Positions 17,790 to 27,157 are shown, counted from the first letter of the stretch. The stretch is 64,000 nucleotides of DNA from Paludibacteraceae bacterium (GCA_024405895.1 JAKSNW010000002.1:1-64000); one strand, 5' to 3'. Numbers and translations: made by a program. Notes: generated by a model not told the origin, from the letters alone.

Positions 17790-19046
17790 ATGAAAGTATA
17801 CAAATTCGGTGGCGCCAGTGTGAAATCAGCTGCTGGCGTAAGAAATCTACAGCGTATCATAAACAATGAAAACGAGCAACTTATCGTGGTTATTTCCGCT
17901 ATGGGCAAAACCACAAATGCGCTCGAAAGCGTGATCGACAGTTTCTTCAACCGCAAGCCAGACCTGATGAAAAATGTAGAGACGGTGAAGGCTTATCACG
18001 AGGAAATCGTGAGCGAACTGTTTGAAGACCGCACTCTTATTGATACCCTGCTGGGTGAACTCTATACAAAGCTTTATAAGATTGTTGAGGGTCAGCCATC
18101 GAATAATTACGATTATGAATACGACCGCATCGTTTCGTTCGGCGAGATGATTTCAACAACTATTGTCTCTACTTACCTGAACAAGGAGGAGAAACGTTGC
18201 CGACTGATTGATGTGCGAAACTGCCTGAAAACAGACGACAATTTCCGCGAAGGTAACGTCAATCTCGACCTTTCTGAAAAACTATGTCATGCCGCTTTCA
18301 CTTTCACCGATGTGAACTGCTACGTGACACAAGGCTTTATAGCAGGCACTTTGACTAATGAGACTACAACACTTGGCCGCGAAGGTTCAGACTACACAGC
18401 TGCCATCCTTGCCAATCTGCTCAATGCCGAAAGTCTGACTATCTGGAAAGATGTGCCTGGTGTGATGAATGCCGATCCAAAGCGTTACGAAGAGGTGGTT
18501 ATCATTCCAAGAATGAGCTATAAGGAAGCCATCGAACTCTCCTACTGCGGCGCCAGCGTAATTCACCCTAAAACAGTGAAACCACTTCAAAACAAGAAGA
18601 TTCCATTGTTCGTTCGCTCTTTCATTGAACCAGAAAAACAAGGCTCTGTAATCAACGAGTTCCACGAAAAAGTGCAGATGCCGCCTATCTATATCAACAA
18701 GAATAATCAAGTTCTGCTGACTCTCCGCCCTCGCGATTTCTCTTTCATTGCAGAGGAACGTCTCAGCAAGATTTTCTCAATTCTTGCAAGCTACAAATTG
18801 AAAGTCAGCCTGATTCAGATGTCTGCTATCAGCTTCTCACTCTGTGTTGATTACAATGTAGCACATTTCAATGCTCTGATTTCCGATTTGAAAGACGAAT
18901 ATGAGGTGCTCTACAATACAGATGTAGAATTGATTACAATTCGTCACTATACACAAGAGATTGTTGACAAACTGGTAGGCGAGAAGATTGTGTTCGTTCA
19001 GCAACGCAACCGTACAGCCATCCGTTTCGTAGTTCCAACCAACTAA
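17790..19046 (+). CDS. lysC: Aspartate kinase
   Basis: First step of the aspartate pathway to lysine/diaminopimelate, threonine and methionine. The N-terminal signature is VYKFGGASVKSA (usual form KFGGTS). GREGSDYTAAILANLL is the conserved kinase motif, and the C-terminal third (from about residue 290) has the ACT-type allosteric region. At 418 residues it is the monofunctional form, not fused to homoserine dehydrogenase. I set the start at 17790, since the promoter lies within the longer frame. DapB of the same pathway is at 5373-6089. Confidence 0.93.
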   Translation: MKVYKFGGASVKSAAGVRNLQRIINNENEQLIVVISAMGKTTNALESVIDSFFNRKPDLMKNVETVKAYHEEIVSELFEDRTLIDTLLGELYTKLYKIVEGQPSNNYDYEYDRIVSFGEMISTTIVSTYLNKEEKRCRLIDVRNCLKTDDNFREGNVNLDLSEKLCHAAFTFTDVNCYVTQGFIAGTLTNETTTLGREGSDYTAAILANLLNAESLTIWKDVPGVMNADPKRYEEVVIIPRMSYKEAIELSYCGASVIHPKTVKPLQNKKIPLFVRSFIEPEKQGSVINEFHEKVQMPPIYINKNNQVLLTLRPRDFSFIAEERLSKIFSILASYKLKVSLIQMSAISFSLCVDYNVAHFNALISDLKDEYEVLYNTDVELITIRHYTQEIVDKLVGEKIVFVQQRNRTAIRFVVPTN

Positions 19047-19063
19047 TTCAACAGAAGAATAAA

Positions 19064-19771
19064 GTGGATCTGCTTGCTCCACTGAAATATGCCTGGTACG
19101 TTATCTTTCCACCTATGTGTGTGGTGTGTAATACACCTTTGAAAGGTAACGAAAACTTTGTGTGCGACAACTGTTTGAAAACGATTCTTGCCTCAGGCAG
19201 TAAGTTCGACAAGAAACATTTGTTGCAAAATATGCGTGCCACTATTTCACATCTCAAAAGCCTTAATTCGCTCTTCATATACAATAAGAATGAGGCATAT
19301 AAAAGTGTGATAACTGATATTAAATACAGCAATAAACCAAAACTCGGCATGATGTTGGGCGAATTAGCTGGCAACGAATTGAAAAAATGGTTTGAAAAGG
19401 AAAACTTTGATGTCATAGTGCCCGTTCCGCTTCATAAAAAACGAAAAAACTATCGTGGCTACAACCAAAGCGAATTGATTGCCGAAGGACTAAAGAAAGT
19501 GACAGGCATCCCTATAGATACAAAGGTGCTTTTCAGAGTTGTAGACAACAAGACGCAAACGCGTAAGTCCTTTATAGATAGAAAAAAGAATGTAAGCGGA
19601 ATATTCGAGGCTCGAAATATCAGCCGTTTAAGCAATAAACATATTCTGCTGGTTGACGATGTACTTACCACCGGCTCAACAATAGGAGAGTGTGTCAACA
19701 CACTTTATAAAGCAGATTCAACAATAAAAGTTTCAGCTTTTACCCTTGCTATTGCTCACAATGATTATTGA
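19064..19771 (+). CDS. ComF-family phosphoribosyltransferase-like protein
   Basis: 235 residues, GTG start. Near the N-terminus is a four-cysteine zinc module (CVVCN...CDNC, about residues 19-44). The phosphoribosyltransferase loop is LLVDDVLTTGSTIGEC near residue 200. VPVPLHKKRKNYRGYNQSE is the typical ComF middle motif. Family members take part in DNA uptake during transformation in some bacteria; in others the role is not known. It follows lysC by 17 bases and overlaps the glycosyltransferase gene. Confidence 0.88.
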   Translation: MDLLAPLKYAWYVIFPPMCVVCNTPLKGNENFVCDNCLKTILASGSKFDKKHLLQNMRATISHLKSLNSLFIYNKNEAYKSVITDIKYSNKPKLGMMLGELAGNELKKWFEKENFDVIVPVPLHKKRKNYRGYNQSELIAEGLKKVTGIPIDTKVLFRVVDNKTQTRKSFIDRKKNVSGIFEARNISRLSNKHILLVDDVLTTGSTIGECVNTLYKADSTIKVSAFTLAIAHNDY

Positions 19772-20855
19772 TTATATAACATTAGGAACTTTAGGCACAT
19801 ACGGATGTTTCGTTCTTGGTGCATGGTATAATTTGAAACACAAAAAAATGTTTGTTTCAAAACCATCAGACTACCACTTACCAGAAAACGGCTTAGCCCT
19901 GGTGGTTTGCTGTAAAAATGAGGAAAACAACCTTCCACTACTCTATCAATCAATAAAGAATCAAACGCTTAAACCTTCGGAAATAGTTTTTGCCAACGAT
20001 CATTCAAGCGATAACACAGAAATTCTTCTTCGCTCGTTTGCAGCAGAAAATCCTAATATAAAAATAGTAAATGTTCAAGGACATGGCAAAAAACAAGCAT
20101 TACGCGAAGCCATAGAAGCAACTGATGCTGAGTTTATTGCATGTACGGATGCAGACTGTCAACTGCCATATACACATATAGCAGAACTTGCTTCGTTCTA
20201 TAATGCTGAACATCCTGATCTTCTAATTGGTAATGTAGCACTCTATCCTACACAATCACTCTTTCAAAAACTTCAAGCCATAGAATTTGGTAGTCTTGTG
20301 GCTTCTGGTGTCGCTGCTGCCTGCGCCGGTTCCCCTTTCCTTTGTAACGGTGCCAATCTTGCCTTTACAAAGAAAGCATGGAATGAGGCAAAAAACGACC
20401 TTCAGGACTCACAACGTTCCGGTGATGATATTTTCCTACTACAATACTTGAAAATGCAGCACAAAAGGATTATGTATATAAAATCGGAATCGACAGTAAA
20501 AACTTCGCCTGTAAACACCATGAAAGAGTTCTTCAACCAAAGAAAACGTTGGGGATCGAAAACGACAGCCTATACTGATAGGTTTTCTGTCTTCATGGCG
20601 ATTTTGGTTTTTGCCGTTTCTGTTCTAATGGTAGGTCAATTTATTTTTGGCTTCTTCCGTCCTTCTCATTTTTGGATAGCGATATTATGTTGGCTTCTGA
20701 AATTTATTTTTGACGCACCATTACTTTTTTCATTTTTCAAATTCACCCGTCAAGATCATCTCAATCGCTTTGTTCCTATTGCAGCACTTTTTTATCCGTT
20801 CTATATTCTCATTGCAGCTACAGGAGCAATTTTTGGTTCTTATAAGTGGAAATAA
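19761..20855 (+). CDS. Family 2 glycosyltransferase, membrane-anchored
   Basis: 364 residues. An N-terminal membrane segment is followed by a GT-A catalytic domain: ALVVCCKNEENNLP at the start, NDHSSDNTE for sugar-nucleotide binding, TDADCQLP as the DxD motif and QRKRWGSKT as the (Q/R)xxRW acceptor motif. Three hydrophobic segments make up the C-terminal 90 residues. This is the processive/polysaccharide-type arrangement; the substrate is not known. The ATG at 19761 overlaps the end of comF by 11 bases; a TTG five codons earlier is less likely. Confidence 0.87.
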   Translation: MIIDYITLGTLGTYGCFVLGAWYNLKHKKMFVSKPSDYHLPENGLALVVCCKNEENNLPLLYQSIKNQTLKPSEIVFANDHSSDNTEILLRSFAAENPNIKIVNVQGHGKKQALREAIEATDAEFIACTDADCQLPYTHIAELASFYNAEHPDLLIGNVALYPTQSLFQKLQAIEFGSLVASGVAAACAGSPFLCNGANLAFTKKAWNEAKNDLQDSQRSGDDIFLLQYLKMQHKRIMYIKSESTVKTSPVNTMKEFFNQRKRWGSKTTAYTDRFSVFMAILVFAVSVLMVGQFIFGFFRPSHFWIAILCWLLKFIFDAPLLFSFFKFTRQDHLNRFVPIAALFYPFYILIAATGAIFGSYKWK

Positions 20856-21018
20856 TGCCTGTTTTTCGTGCATAAAGATCAGCATAAAACAAATATGAAA
20901 TTCTCAACGCGTTATTTTTCCACTTTATAAATTATATTTCAACGATTTATATCCTATTTTTTGTGTTCTTCATTTTTAATGAACCAGCGCAATAATAGAT
21001 TCAACTCTGTAAAAACAC

Positions 21019-21058
21019 AAAAAAAGAGACCAGGTAGCAATTACCTGGCCTCTTTTTT
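21019..21058. terminator. Bidirectional terminator
   Basis: AAAAAAAGAG plus CCAGGTA, a 5-base loop, then TACCTGG plus CTCTTTTTT: a long stem flanked by A and T runs. It sits between the converging glycosyltransferase (plus) and OmpA/TPR lipoprotein (minus) genes and can serve both. Confidence 0.85.
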
Positions 21059-21078
21059 ATATTTCAACTACAGCTTGA

Positions 21079-22788
21079 TTATTTCAAGATGTTTTGGAAC
21101 TCGGTGTTGGTGAAGTATTCACGGAACTCGAGATCTTTTGCAGCTTTGTTAGCAAAGTTGTGGTTGATTACGATTGCTTTCTTCAAGTTGTCGAAGCAGA
21201 GAACGTGGTCATCTGTGCGAGCACCTACGATAGCAAGGAGGTAATATGTCTCAGCAGTTGGGTTCTTAACATTGTCAAGAATTTCGCGAGCTGTCATATA
21301 ATCCTTGTTCATGATGTTAGCCAAAGCAGCGTTATTAGAAACGGTTTTACCGAAGCTTGAAACTGCTGCATTATAACGACCTTTTTGAATGTTTACAACA
21401 CCGCTTGCAGTGTAGATGTTTTCACCTACGCCATTAGCTTTGCCGAGGAACTCTTCAGCACGGTCAACATCGCCATAATAAACGCTCATAACAGCGCAGT
21501 TGTAGTTGGCAACACCATTCTGTTTGTCCATTGTGTAAACTTTCTTGAACATGCGGTCAGCATCAGCGTATTTACCTTCGTTGAAGTAGATAACACCAAG
21601 GTTATTATAACCGCGAACGTCGTTAGGATAGTTCTTGATAACTTCGTTGTAGATTTCTTCTTTCTCAGCGTTTACATCGGTAAGAGTAGCAGCGTAAAGG
21701 AGTTCTTCAACAGAAAGTTTTGATGGGTCTTTTTTGTAGATAGTCTTGATTTCGTCGTCTGATTTACCTACGATTTCAGTAACCAAGGTGATGCGTGAAC
21801 GACGGAGTTGTGGCAAGATCTCAGTAGCGATTTCTTTGTAAGCACCTGAGAGCATTTTGATTTGAGCCTCACGTTCCTCAGGGTCAGTGTAGCGTGAAAG
21901 TACGCTGAGGATTACGTCTTTATCTTGGATTGAAGAATTCTCCATGAGAGTTTTGAAACCATTCCAGTCCTCAGCAGTGAACTCTGAGTTGATGGTAACG
22001 TCTGATTTGAGTTTCTTCATCTCATTCTTCACATATTGTTGTGAAGCTTTGTCACGGTTTTTAGCGAGGTTTTCGTTGATATCCTCAGCACCATCAGGAG
22101 AAGCGTATGAAGAGATTTCGATGCTCTTAACTTGTTTAGCATTGTCATCTTTAGCGCTCTTGATAGCTTTGGTCAACTCAACCATAGCAGCTGATTTAGT
22201 TTCGCTGGTACGGATGTTTGATTGGTTGATGAGGTATTTGATTTCAGCCTCTTGACGCTCTTCAATCAAACGTTGGAATTTGTCAGGCATGATTTGAGCG
22301 CAGAGTTCGCCTGGAGCGAATGTAACGAGCAGAGGAGTGATAACTACACCGTCTGCGATTTTTTCTGCCTCAACAACATACTCTTCACCTTTGTAGATAG
22401 CGATTGCCTCGAGGAAGAGAACGCATGATTCCATGTCTGGTTGGTAAACGAATTCAGCGTTTTGGCTGTATCTACCACCTTTTTTGTAAGATACAACAGT
22501 ACCGTTGCCTTCGATTTTTTCGCCTTGGAATATTTTTTGAGCACCTTCGTAACGTTTACCTGTGGTGTTAGAAACCAATACTGGTGTTACTTTGAGTACC
22601 AATTCCTTGTCGAAATATTTTTCTGGGAAAGTGCCTTCAATTTGGAAAGATACTTTGCCAGCGTGCAACTCCAATGGGTTTGGAGCTACAGTCACCGTGT
22701 CCATAAACTCCTGAGGAGCTTTACACGAGAGGAGCAACGCAACGATTGCTACGAGCGTTGTGCCGATAAAAAGACCTGTCTTTTTCAT
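21079..22788 (-). CDS. Lipoprotein with OmpA-like and tetratricopeptide regions
   Basis: 569 residues from the ATG at 22788, which places a clear lipoprotein signal (VAIVALLLSC) at the N-terminus; a longer frame upstream would bury it. A beta-rich N-terminal part is followed by an OmpA-like segment around residues 215-280 (SIEISSYASPDGAEDINENL, then NRDKASQQYV), which would bind peptidoglycan. The C-terminal half (about 375-560) is built of TPR helices (for example GYNNLGVIYFNEGKYADADR). Probably an outer-membrane or periplasmic scaffold; such proteins are common in Bacteroidales but mostly uncharacterised. A -7 element lies at 22829-22837. Confidence 0.83.
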   Translation of the reverse strand: MKKTGLFIGTTLVAIVALLLSCKAPQEFMDTVTVAPNPLELHAGKVSFQIEGTFPEKYFDKELVLKVTPVLVSNTTGKRYEGAQKIFQGEKIEGNGTVVSYKKGGRYSQNAEFVYQPDMESCVLFLEAIAIYKGEEYVVEAEKIADGVVITPLLVTFAPGELCAQIMPDKFQRLIEERQEAEIKYLINQSNIRTSETKSAAMVELTKAIKSAKDDNAKQVKSIEISSYASPDGAEDINENLAKNRDKASQQYVKNEMKKLKSDVTINSEFTAEDWNGFKTLMENSSIQDKDVILSVLSRYTDPEEREAQIKMLSGAYKEIATEILPQLRRSRITLVTEIVGKSDDEIKTIYKKDPSKLSVEELLYAATLTDVNAEKEEIYNEVIKNYPNDVRGYNNLGVIYFNEGKYADADRMFKKVYTMDKQNGVANYNCAVMSVYYGDVDRAEEFLGKANGVGENIYTASGVVNIQKGRYNAAVSSFGKTVSNNAALANIMNKDYMTAREILDNVKNPTAETYYLLAIVGARTDDHVLCFDNLKKAIVINHNFANKAAKDLEFREYFTNTEFQNILK

Positions 22789-22828
22789 TGATTTTTTTAT
22801 TGTAAAGTTTATAGTATTCAAAACATGC

Positions 22829-22837
22829 GCAAATTTA
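22829..22837 (-). promoter_or_regulatory. -7 element for the OmpA/TPR lipoprotein
   Basis: Minus strand TAAATTTGC, 41 bases before the ATG at 22788. No well-spaced -33 element. Confidence 0.45.
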
Positions 22838-22950
22838 CGCCATTTAGACAAATAAAATATATACTTTTGTTGTGCTTTTTAGAACAAAAAATATACATAC
22901 ATATTCTATTGTGTATTAGTAATTTAGTTCTACAATAAGCCAATGAAAAT

Positions 22951-23934
22951 ATGATTTTTGCAGCTATACATACAATATTAAGAGTAACAGATTGGAAAAA
23001 AATCTGCAATTTCTTGGCCAACACCATCAACAAACGAAGTAAGAAATGGCATTTTAAGACCATGCCATCATTCGTTTCGGTAGAGCCGAGTAGTGTGTGT
23101 AATCTATGCTGTCCAGAGTGCGCTATCGGCACCCATCAAACCATACGATCCAGCCATAAGATAAGTTTAGAACTCTATCACAAGCTTGTAGAAGAGATAA
23201 AACCCTTTGCTTTTCACGTTCAACTCTTCTTTCAGGGTGAACCCTTACTGAATGAAAACATCGATGAAATGGTGGTTTTTGCAAGAAATAACAGACTTGC
23301 CACTACTATTTCAACGAATGCAATAAAGCTGGACAGAGATATGTCAGAAAGACTTGTAAAAGCACAACTCGACCGGTTGATTGTTTCTATTGACGGAACC
23401 ACACAGCAAACCTATGAAACTTATCGTAGGGGAGGTAATCTGCAAACTGTGCTTGATAATGTTAAGCAACTGATTGAGATTCGAAAACAACATAATTCCA
23501 AATATCCTATTGTTGAATGTCAGATGATTGTTTTTAGTCATAACGAACATCAAATCAACGACTTCAAACAACTTGTAAAATCTATAGGAGCCGATCATAC
23601 TACCATTAAAAGTGCTCAGATTTACGATTTCCAATCCAACAGTCAACTGATTCCTAAAAACGAGCGATACGCACGCTATATAAAGCGTAGTGGAACCTGG
23701 CAACTGAAAAAGCCAGTAACAAACCAATGCGACCGTATTTACAAAGGTTGTGTTGTAAACAGCGATGGCCTCGTAACCGTTTGCTGCTTTGATAAAATTC
23801 CAAATCATCCAGTTGGCAACCTTAACAATTCTACTTTGAATGCGATATGGAATGGCGATGAATTCGTAAAATTTCGCGCCCAGGTTTCCACCAATCGCCA
23901 TTTAATTTCCATTTGCGAAAATTGCAGCGAGTAG
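22951..23934 (+). CDS. Radical SAM protein with SPASM-like C-terminus
   Basis: 327 residues. The iron-sulfur/SAM motif is C50-x3-C54-x2-C57 in SSVCNLCCPECAIG, with an extra cysteine at 53. FFQGEPLL and LIVSIDGTTQQTYETYR are standard radical SAM core segments. The C-terminal cysteines (NQCDRIYKGCVV, VTVCCFD, ISICENCSE) fit a SPASM domain holding further clusters. Such enzymes modify peptides, proteins or small molecules; I see no precursor peptide or partner gene beside it, so the substrate is open. It stands alone between the lipoprotein gene and a 712-bp non-coding region. Confidence 0.88.
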   Translation: MIFAAIHTILRVTDWKKICNFLANTINKRSKKWHFKTMPSFVSVEPSSVCNLCCPECAIGTHQTIRSSHKISLELYHKLVEEIKPFAFHVQLFFQGEPLLNENIDEMVVFARNNRLATTISTNAIKLDRDMSERLVKAQLDRLIVSIDGTTQQTYETYRRGGNLQTVLDNVKQLIEIRKQHNSKYPIVECQMIVFSHNEHQINDFKQLVKSIGADHTTIKSAQIYDFQSNSQLIPKNERYARYIKRSGTWQLKKPVTNQCDRIYKGCVVNSDGLVTVCCFDKIPNHPVGNLNNSTLNAIWNGDEFVKFRAQVSTNRHLISICENCSE

Positions 23935-24646
23935 GGTAGTATGTAATTTTCATTTTGCGAAAATCAACGAAACAACCTGTCGCTTGTATTTGCAAAATCA
24001 TAATATCTATATTCTTTATTTATTTCTATATTTTCTCAATGATGATTATTTCGTGTGAAAAGTGTGGAAAACTCTGTAATTATTTGACACAGAATTTTTT
24101 TAGCAGGAGTAAATATGTGGAAAAAAATTGCTGAAACTTTTTTGCATTCCATATCCTATTATTCAGAAAGTCCATTACCTATAAAAATTTGGCAATAGTT
24201 TTTATTTTTAGGGCACGAGTTTTCATTAAGTTTTCTCTTCACTATTATACAGTTTCTTCCACGTTATTCCACATTGTCGACGGTTGTTTATAAGTAATTA
24301 AAATACAGAAATTTCTAACGACTATTTACTATTCTTTTTTATGTAATTCTTCTAACTTTTGTAAGTTCAAAAGAGTTAGATTTAGTGTTCAATAAATAAG
24401 TCAATTAGACAAAAAGTGGCAATTTATCTGTTTTTTCTCGGTTCATTGTCTCAAGCTTTCAAGCATGAATTAAAGTGTGTAATATAATCAAATAATTGTA
24501 ATTCAGTTTATTAAATATTTCTGTGGAAAACCTATTATTCGTAGAATAATAGAATAGAACTGATAATCAGACAAATAATAAAATAGAGTAGAGATTCCTT
24601 AGTTGCAAGCGGAATTTTGTATCTTTGCAAGTTAGTTTTACTTGAA
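23935..24646 (+). other. Candidate replication origin region (AT-rich, repeated TGTGGAAAA)
   Basis: This 712-bp gap is the longest gene-free stretch and very AT-rich. It has three exact copies of TGTGGAAAA (24063-24071, 24116-24124, 24522-24530), all one way round. This is TTTTCCACA on the other strand, one base from the DnaA box TTATCCACA. It also has TATTCCACA at 24265-24273 in the opposite orientation and further near-matches at 24054 (TGTGAAAAG) and 24255. mnmG (gidA), parS, parA and parB follow directly, a combination often found at bacterial origins. The role is inferred; dnaA is not in the window. Confidence 0.5.
24620..24628 (+). promoter_or_regulatory. -7 element for mnmG
   Basis: TATCTTTGC, 18 bases before the ATG at 24647. 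Its position supports that ATG over one ten codons upstream, which would lie before the element. Confidence 0.55.
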
Positions 24647-26524
24647 ATGGAGAAATACTTCGACGTAATAGTTATAGGAGCAGGACATGCCGGTTGCGAG
24701 GCAGCGGCTGCAGCGGCTAACCTTGGCAGCAAAACGCTACTTATCACAATGGATATGAATAAGATAGCGCAAATGAGCTGTAATCCAGCCGTTGGTGGAA
24801 TTGCTAAAGGTCAGATAGTTAGAGAAATCGATGCTTTGGGTGGAATGATGGGTCTGGTAACAGATGCCACTGCCATTCAGTTTCGCATGCTGAACCGTTC
24901 AAAAGGTCCGGCAATGTGGAGTCCACGATCTCAAAGCGACCGTCAGCAATTCATTATTCACTGGCGTGAGGTTCTCGACCAAACTCCTAATCTTCATATC
25001 TGGCAAGATACAGTCAATGAATTTATCGTTGAAAACGGCGAATTTTGTGGTGTCATCACCTCCCTTGGCGTAACTTTCAAGGCAAAATGCTGTGTTCTGA
25101 CAGCAGGTACTTTCCTTAATGGATTGCTTCATATTGGTAAAACTCAAGTTCAGGGCGGTAGAATTTCCGAACCATCATCATACGGACTGACAGAACAGTT
25201 GAAAAACCTCGGTTTCATCACAGATCGTATGAAAACAGGTACGCCTGTTCGTATCAATGGCAATACTGTAGATTTTGCCTCCATGACAGAACAGCAGGGA
25301 GAGGATGATTTCCATAGATTCTCTTATTTGGAACGTAGTCATCGGAAACTTAGTCAACGTAGTTGTTGGATAACTTATACTAATACAGAAGTTCATGATA
25401 TTTTGCGTGACTCACTTGCCGATTCACCATTATATAATGGACAAATTCAAAGTATAGGTCCGCGTTACTGTCCAAGTATCGAAACCAAAATCGTTACTTT
25501 TGCTGATAAAGATAGGCACCAACTATTTCTCGAACCTGAAGGTGAGAATACACAGGAATACTATCTCAACGGATTTTCCTCATCTCTTCCTATCGATGTT
25601 CAGTATAATGCGCTTCATAAAATTCCTGGTTTGGAAAATGCAGAAATCTATCGTCCAGGTTATGCCATTGAGTACGATTTCTTCATTCCAACACAATTGC
25701 ATCATACTTTAGAGACCAAATTGGTGAAGAATCTTTTCTTTGCCGGACAAATCAACGGTACTACAGGTTATGAAGAGGCAGCAGGTCAAGGATTGTTGGC
25801 TGGCATAAATGCACATATCAATGTTCATGGTGGTTCTCCATTTATTCTCAATAGAGATGAAGCCTATATAGGTGTCCTTGTTGACGATCTTGTGACAAAA
25901 GGAGTGGACGAACCTTATCGTATGTTTACCTCAAGAGCAGAGTATAGAATTCTTCTTCGTCAGGACAATGCCGACCAGCGACTCACTGAGAAAGCTTATG
26001 CTTTAGGTCTTGCTTCAAACGAACGAATCAATACATTCCGCCAAAAGCAGAGTAGTGTAGAGCGTTTGGTGGAACTGTTTAGAGAAACATCTGTTAAACC
26101 AGATATAATAAATGGTATGTTGGAGCAGAATGGCAGTAATCCAATCAACCACTCCGACCGACTCTACAATATCTTGCTTCGTCCGCAAGTAAATATATCT
26201 GACCTCGTAGAATTCTCGCCAGAGGCAAAAGAACTTCTTTCCACACTTACCCCTATCATGCGAGAAGAAGTATTGGAGAAAACAGAAATTTCTGTGAAGT
26301 ATTCGGGCTATATCAGTCGTGAACGCGAAATTGCTGACAAATTGAACCGACTTGAAAATATCGTTCTATCCGATAACTTCGATTACAATGCCGTTCAATC
26401 GCTCTCAACTGAAGCTCGCCAAAAATTAACGAAGATACGTCCACGCACCATTGGTCAAGCCAGCAGAATTCCTGGCGTATCTCCAAGCGACATCAACGTG
26501 CTTTTGGTGCTGTTGGGTCGATAG
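24647..26524 (+). CDS. mnmG: tRNA uridine-5-carboxymethylaminomethyl(34) synthesis enzyme MnmG
   Basis: FAD-dependent enzyme that, with MnmE, modifies the wobble uridine of several tRNAs. The FAD-binding motif VIVIGAGHAGCEAAAAAANLG opens the 625-residue protein. CNPAVGGIAKGQIVREIDALGG and TGTFLNGLLHIG are further family signatures. The C-terminal helical region ends SRIPGVSPSDINVLLVLL. An ATG ten codons upstream is excluded by the promoter. A parS site begins at the base after the stop codon. Confidence 0.96.
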   Translation: MEKYFDVIVIGAGHAGCEAAAAAANLGSKTLLITMDMNKIAQMSCNPAVGGIAKGQIVREIDALGGMMGLVTDATAIQFRMLNRSKGPAMWSPRSQSDRQQFIIHWREVLDQTPNLHIWQDTVNEFIVENGEFCGVITSLGVTFKAKCCVLTAGTFLNGLLHIGKTQVQGGRISEPSSYGLTEQLKNLGFITDRMKTGTPVRINGNTVDFASMTEQQGEDDFHRFSYLERSHRKLSQRSCWITYTNTEVHDILRDSLADSPLYNGQIQSIGPRYCPSIETKIVTFADKDRHQLFLEPEGENTQEYYLNGFSSSLPIDVQYNALHKIPGLENAEIYRPGYAIEYDFFIPTQLHHTLETKLVKNLFFAGQINGTTGYEEAAGQGLLAGINAHINVHGGSPFILNRDEAYIGVLVDDLVTKGVDEPYRMFTSRAEYRILLRQDNADQRLTEKAYALGLASNERINTFRQKQSSVERLVELFRETSVKPDIINGMLEQNGSNPINHSDRLYNILLRPQVNISDLVEFSPEAKELLSTLTPIMREEVLEKTEISVKYSGYISREREIADKLNRLENIVLSDNFDYNAVQSLSTEARQKLTKIRPRTIGQASRIPGVSPSDINVLLVLLGR

Positions 26525-26540
26525 TGTTCCACGTGGAACA
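26525..26540. other. parS: parS centromere site
   Basis: TGTTCCACGTGGAACA is a perfect 16-bp palindrome of the parS class (consensus TGTTTCACGTGAAACA, and this C/G variant is known from other bacteria). It starts at the base after the mnmG stop, 800 bp before parA. It is expected to be the ParB loading site. Confidence 0.85.
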
Positions 26541-26575
26541 ATTTAGGTTTTGCAAACAATAAAACAATAGATACA

Positions 26576-27103
26576 ATGATTACTTTAGAAGATGTAAAGC
26601 GCGATATCCGTACCGTGCCAGATTTTCCACAAAAGGGAATTATGTTCCGTGACCTCACTTCTGTATTCCAAAAACCAGAGTGCATGCAATACTTTGAAGA
26701 GACACTCGCTAACGAATACAAAGACAAAGGCATCACAAAGGTAATTGGCATCGAGTCCCGTGGTTTTATCATGGGCTCAATTATGGCTTGCCGTCTTAAC
26801 GCCGGCTTTGTGCCAATTCGCAAAAAAGGCAAACTTCCTGCTGAAACAGTTGAGGCAAGTTACACCAAAGAATACGGCATTGACGTGATTCAAATGCATA
26901 AAGATGCCCTCTGCCCAGACGATGTAGTGCTTATTCATGATGACCTTCTCGCCACTGGCGGAACCATGAAAGCAGCTATCGAACTGGCTAAAAAGTTTGG
27001 CGTAAAAAAGGTGTATGTCAACTTTTTGGTAGAACTTGACGGACTCAACGGCCGCGCAATTCTTGGTGATGATGTTGAGGTTTCCTCACTGATTCACTAT
27101 TAA
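26576..27103 (+). CDS. apt: Adenine phosphoribosyltransferase
   Basis: Salvages adenine to AMP using PRPP; cytoplasmic. The PRPP-binding motif is VVLIHDDLLATGGTMKAA (about residues 122-139), and GIESRGFIMGSIMA is the second family signature. RKKGKLPAE is also conserved. 175 residues is standard. It begins 51 bases after mnmG, with the parS site between. Confidence 0.96.
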   Translation: MITLEDVKRDIRTVPDFPQKGIMFRDLTSVFQKPECMQYFEETLANEYKDKGITKVIGIESRGFIMGSIMACRLNAGFVPIRKKGKLPAETVEASYTKEYGIDVIQMHKDALCPDDVVLIHDDLLATGGTMKAAIELAKKFGVKKVYVNFLVELDGLNGRAILGDDVEVSSLIHY

Positions 27104-27119
27104 TCCATACCCCTAAATG

Positions 27120-27157
27120 TTAGTATCCAAGGCTGTGTTTATAGCTTTGGATACTAA
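27120..27157. terminator. Long hairpin between apt and parA
   Basis: A 15-bp stem (TTAGTATCCAAGGCT with AGCTTTGGATACTAA, one G-T wobble) and an 8-base loop, 17 bases after the apt stop. There is no T tract after it, so a terminator is only one option. The stem may instead be a protein-binding dyad or stabilise the apt message. Confidence 0.45.
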
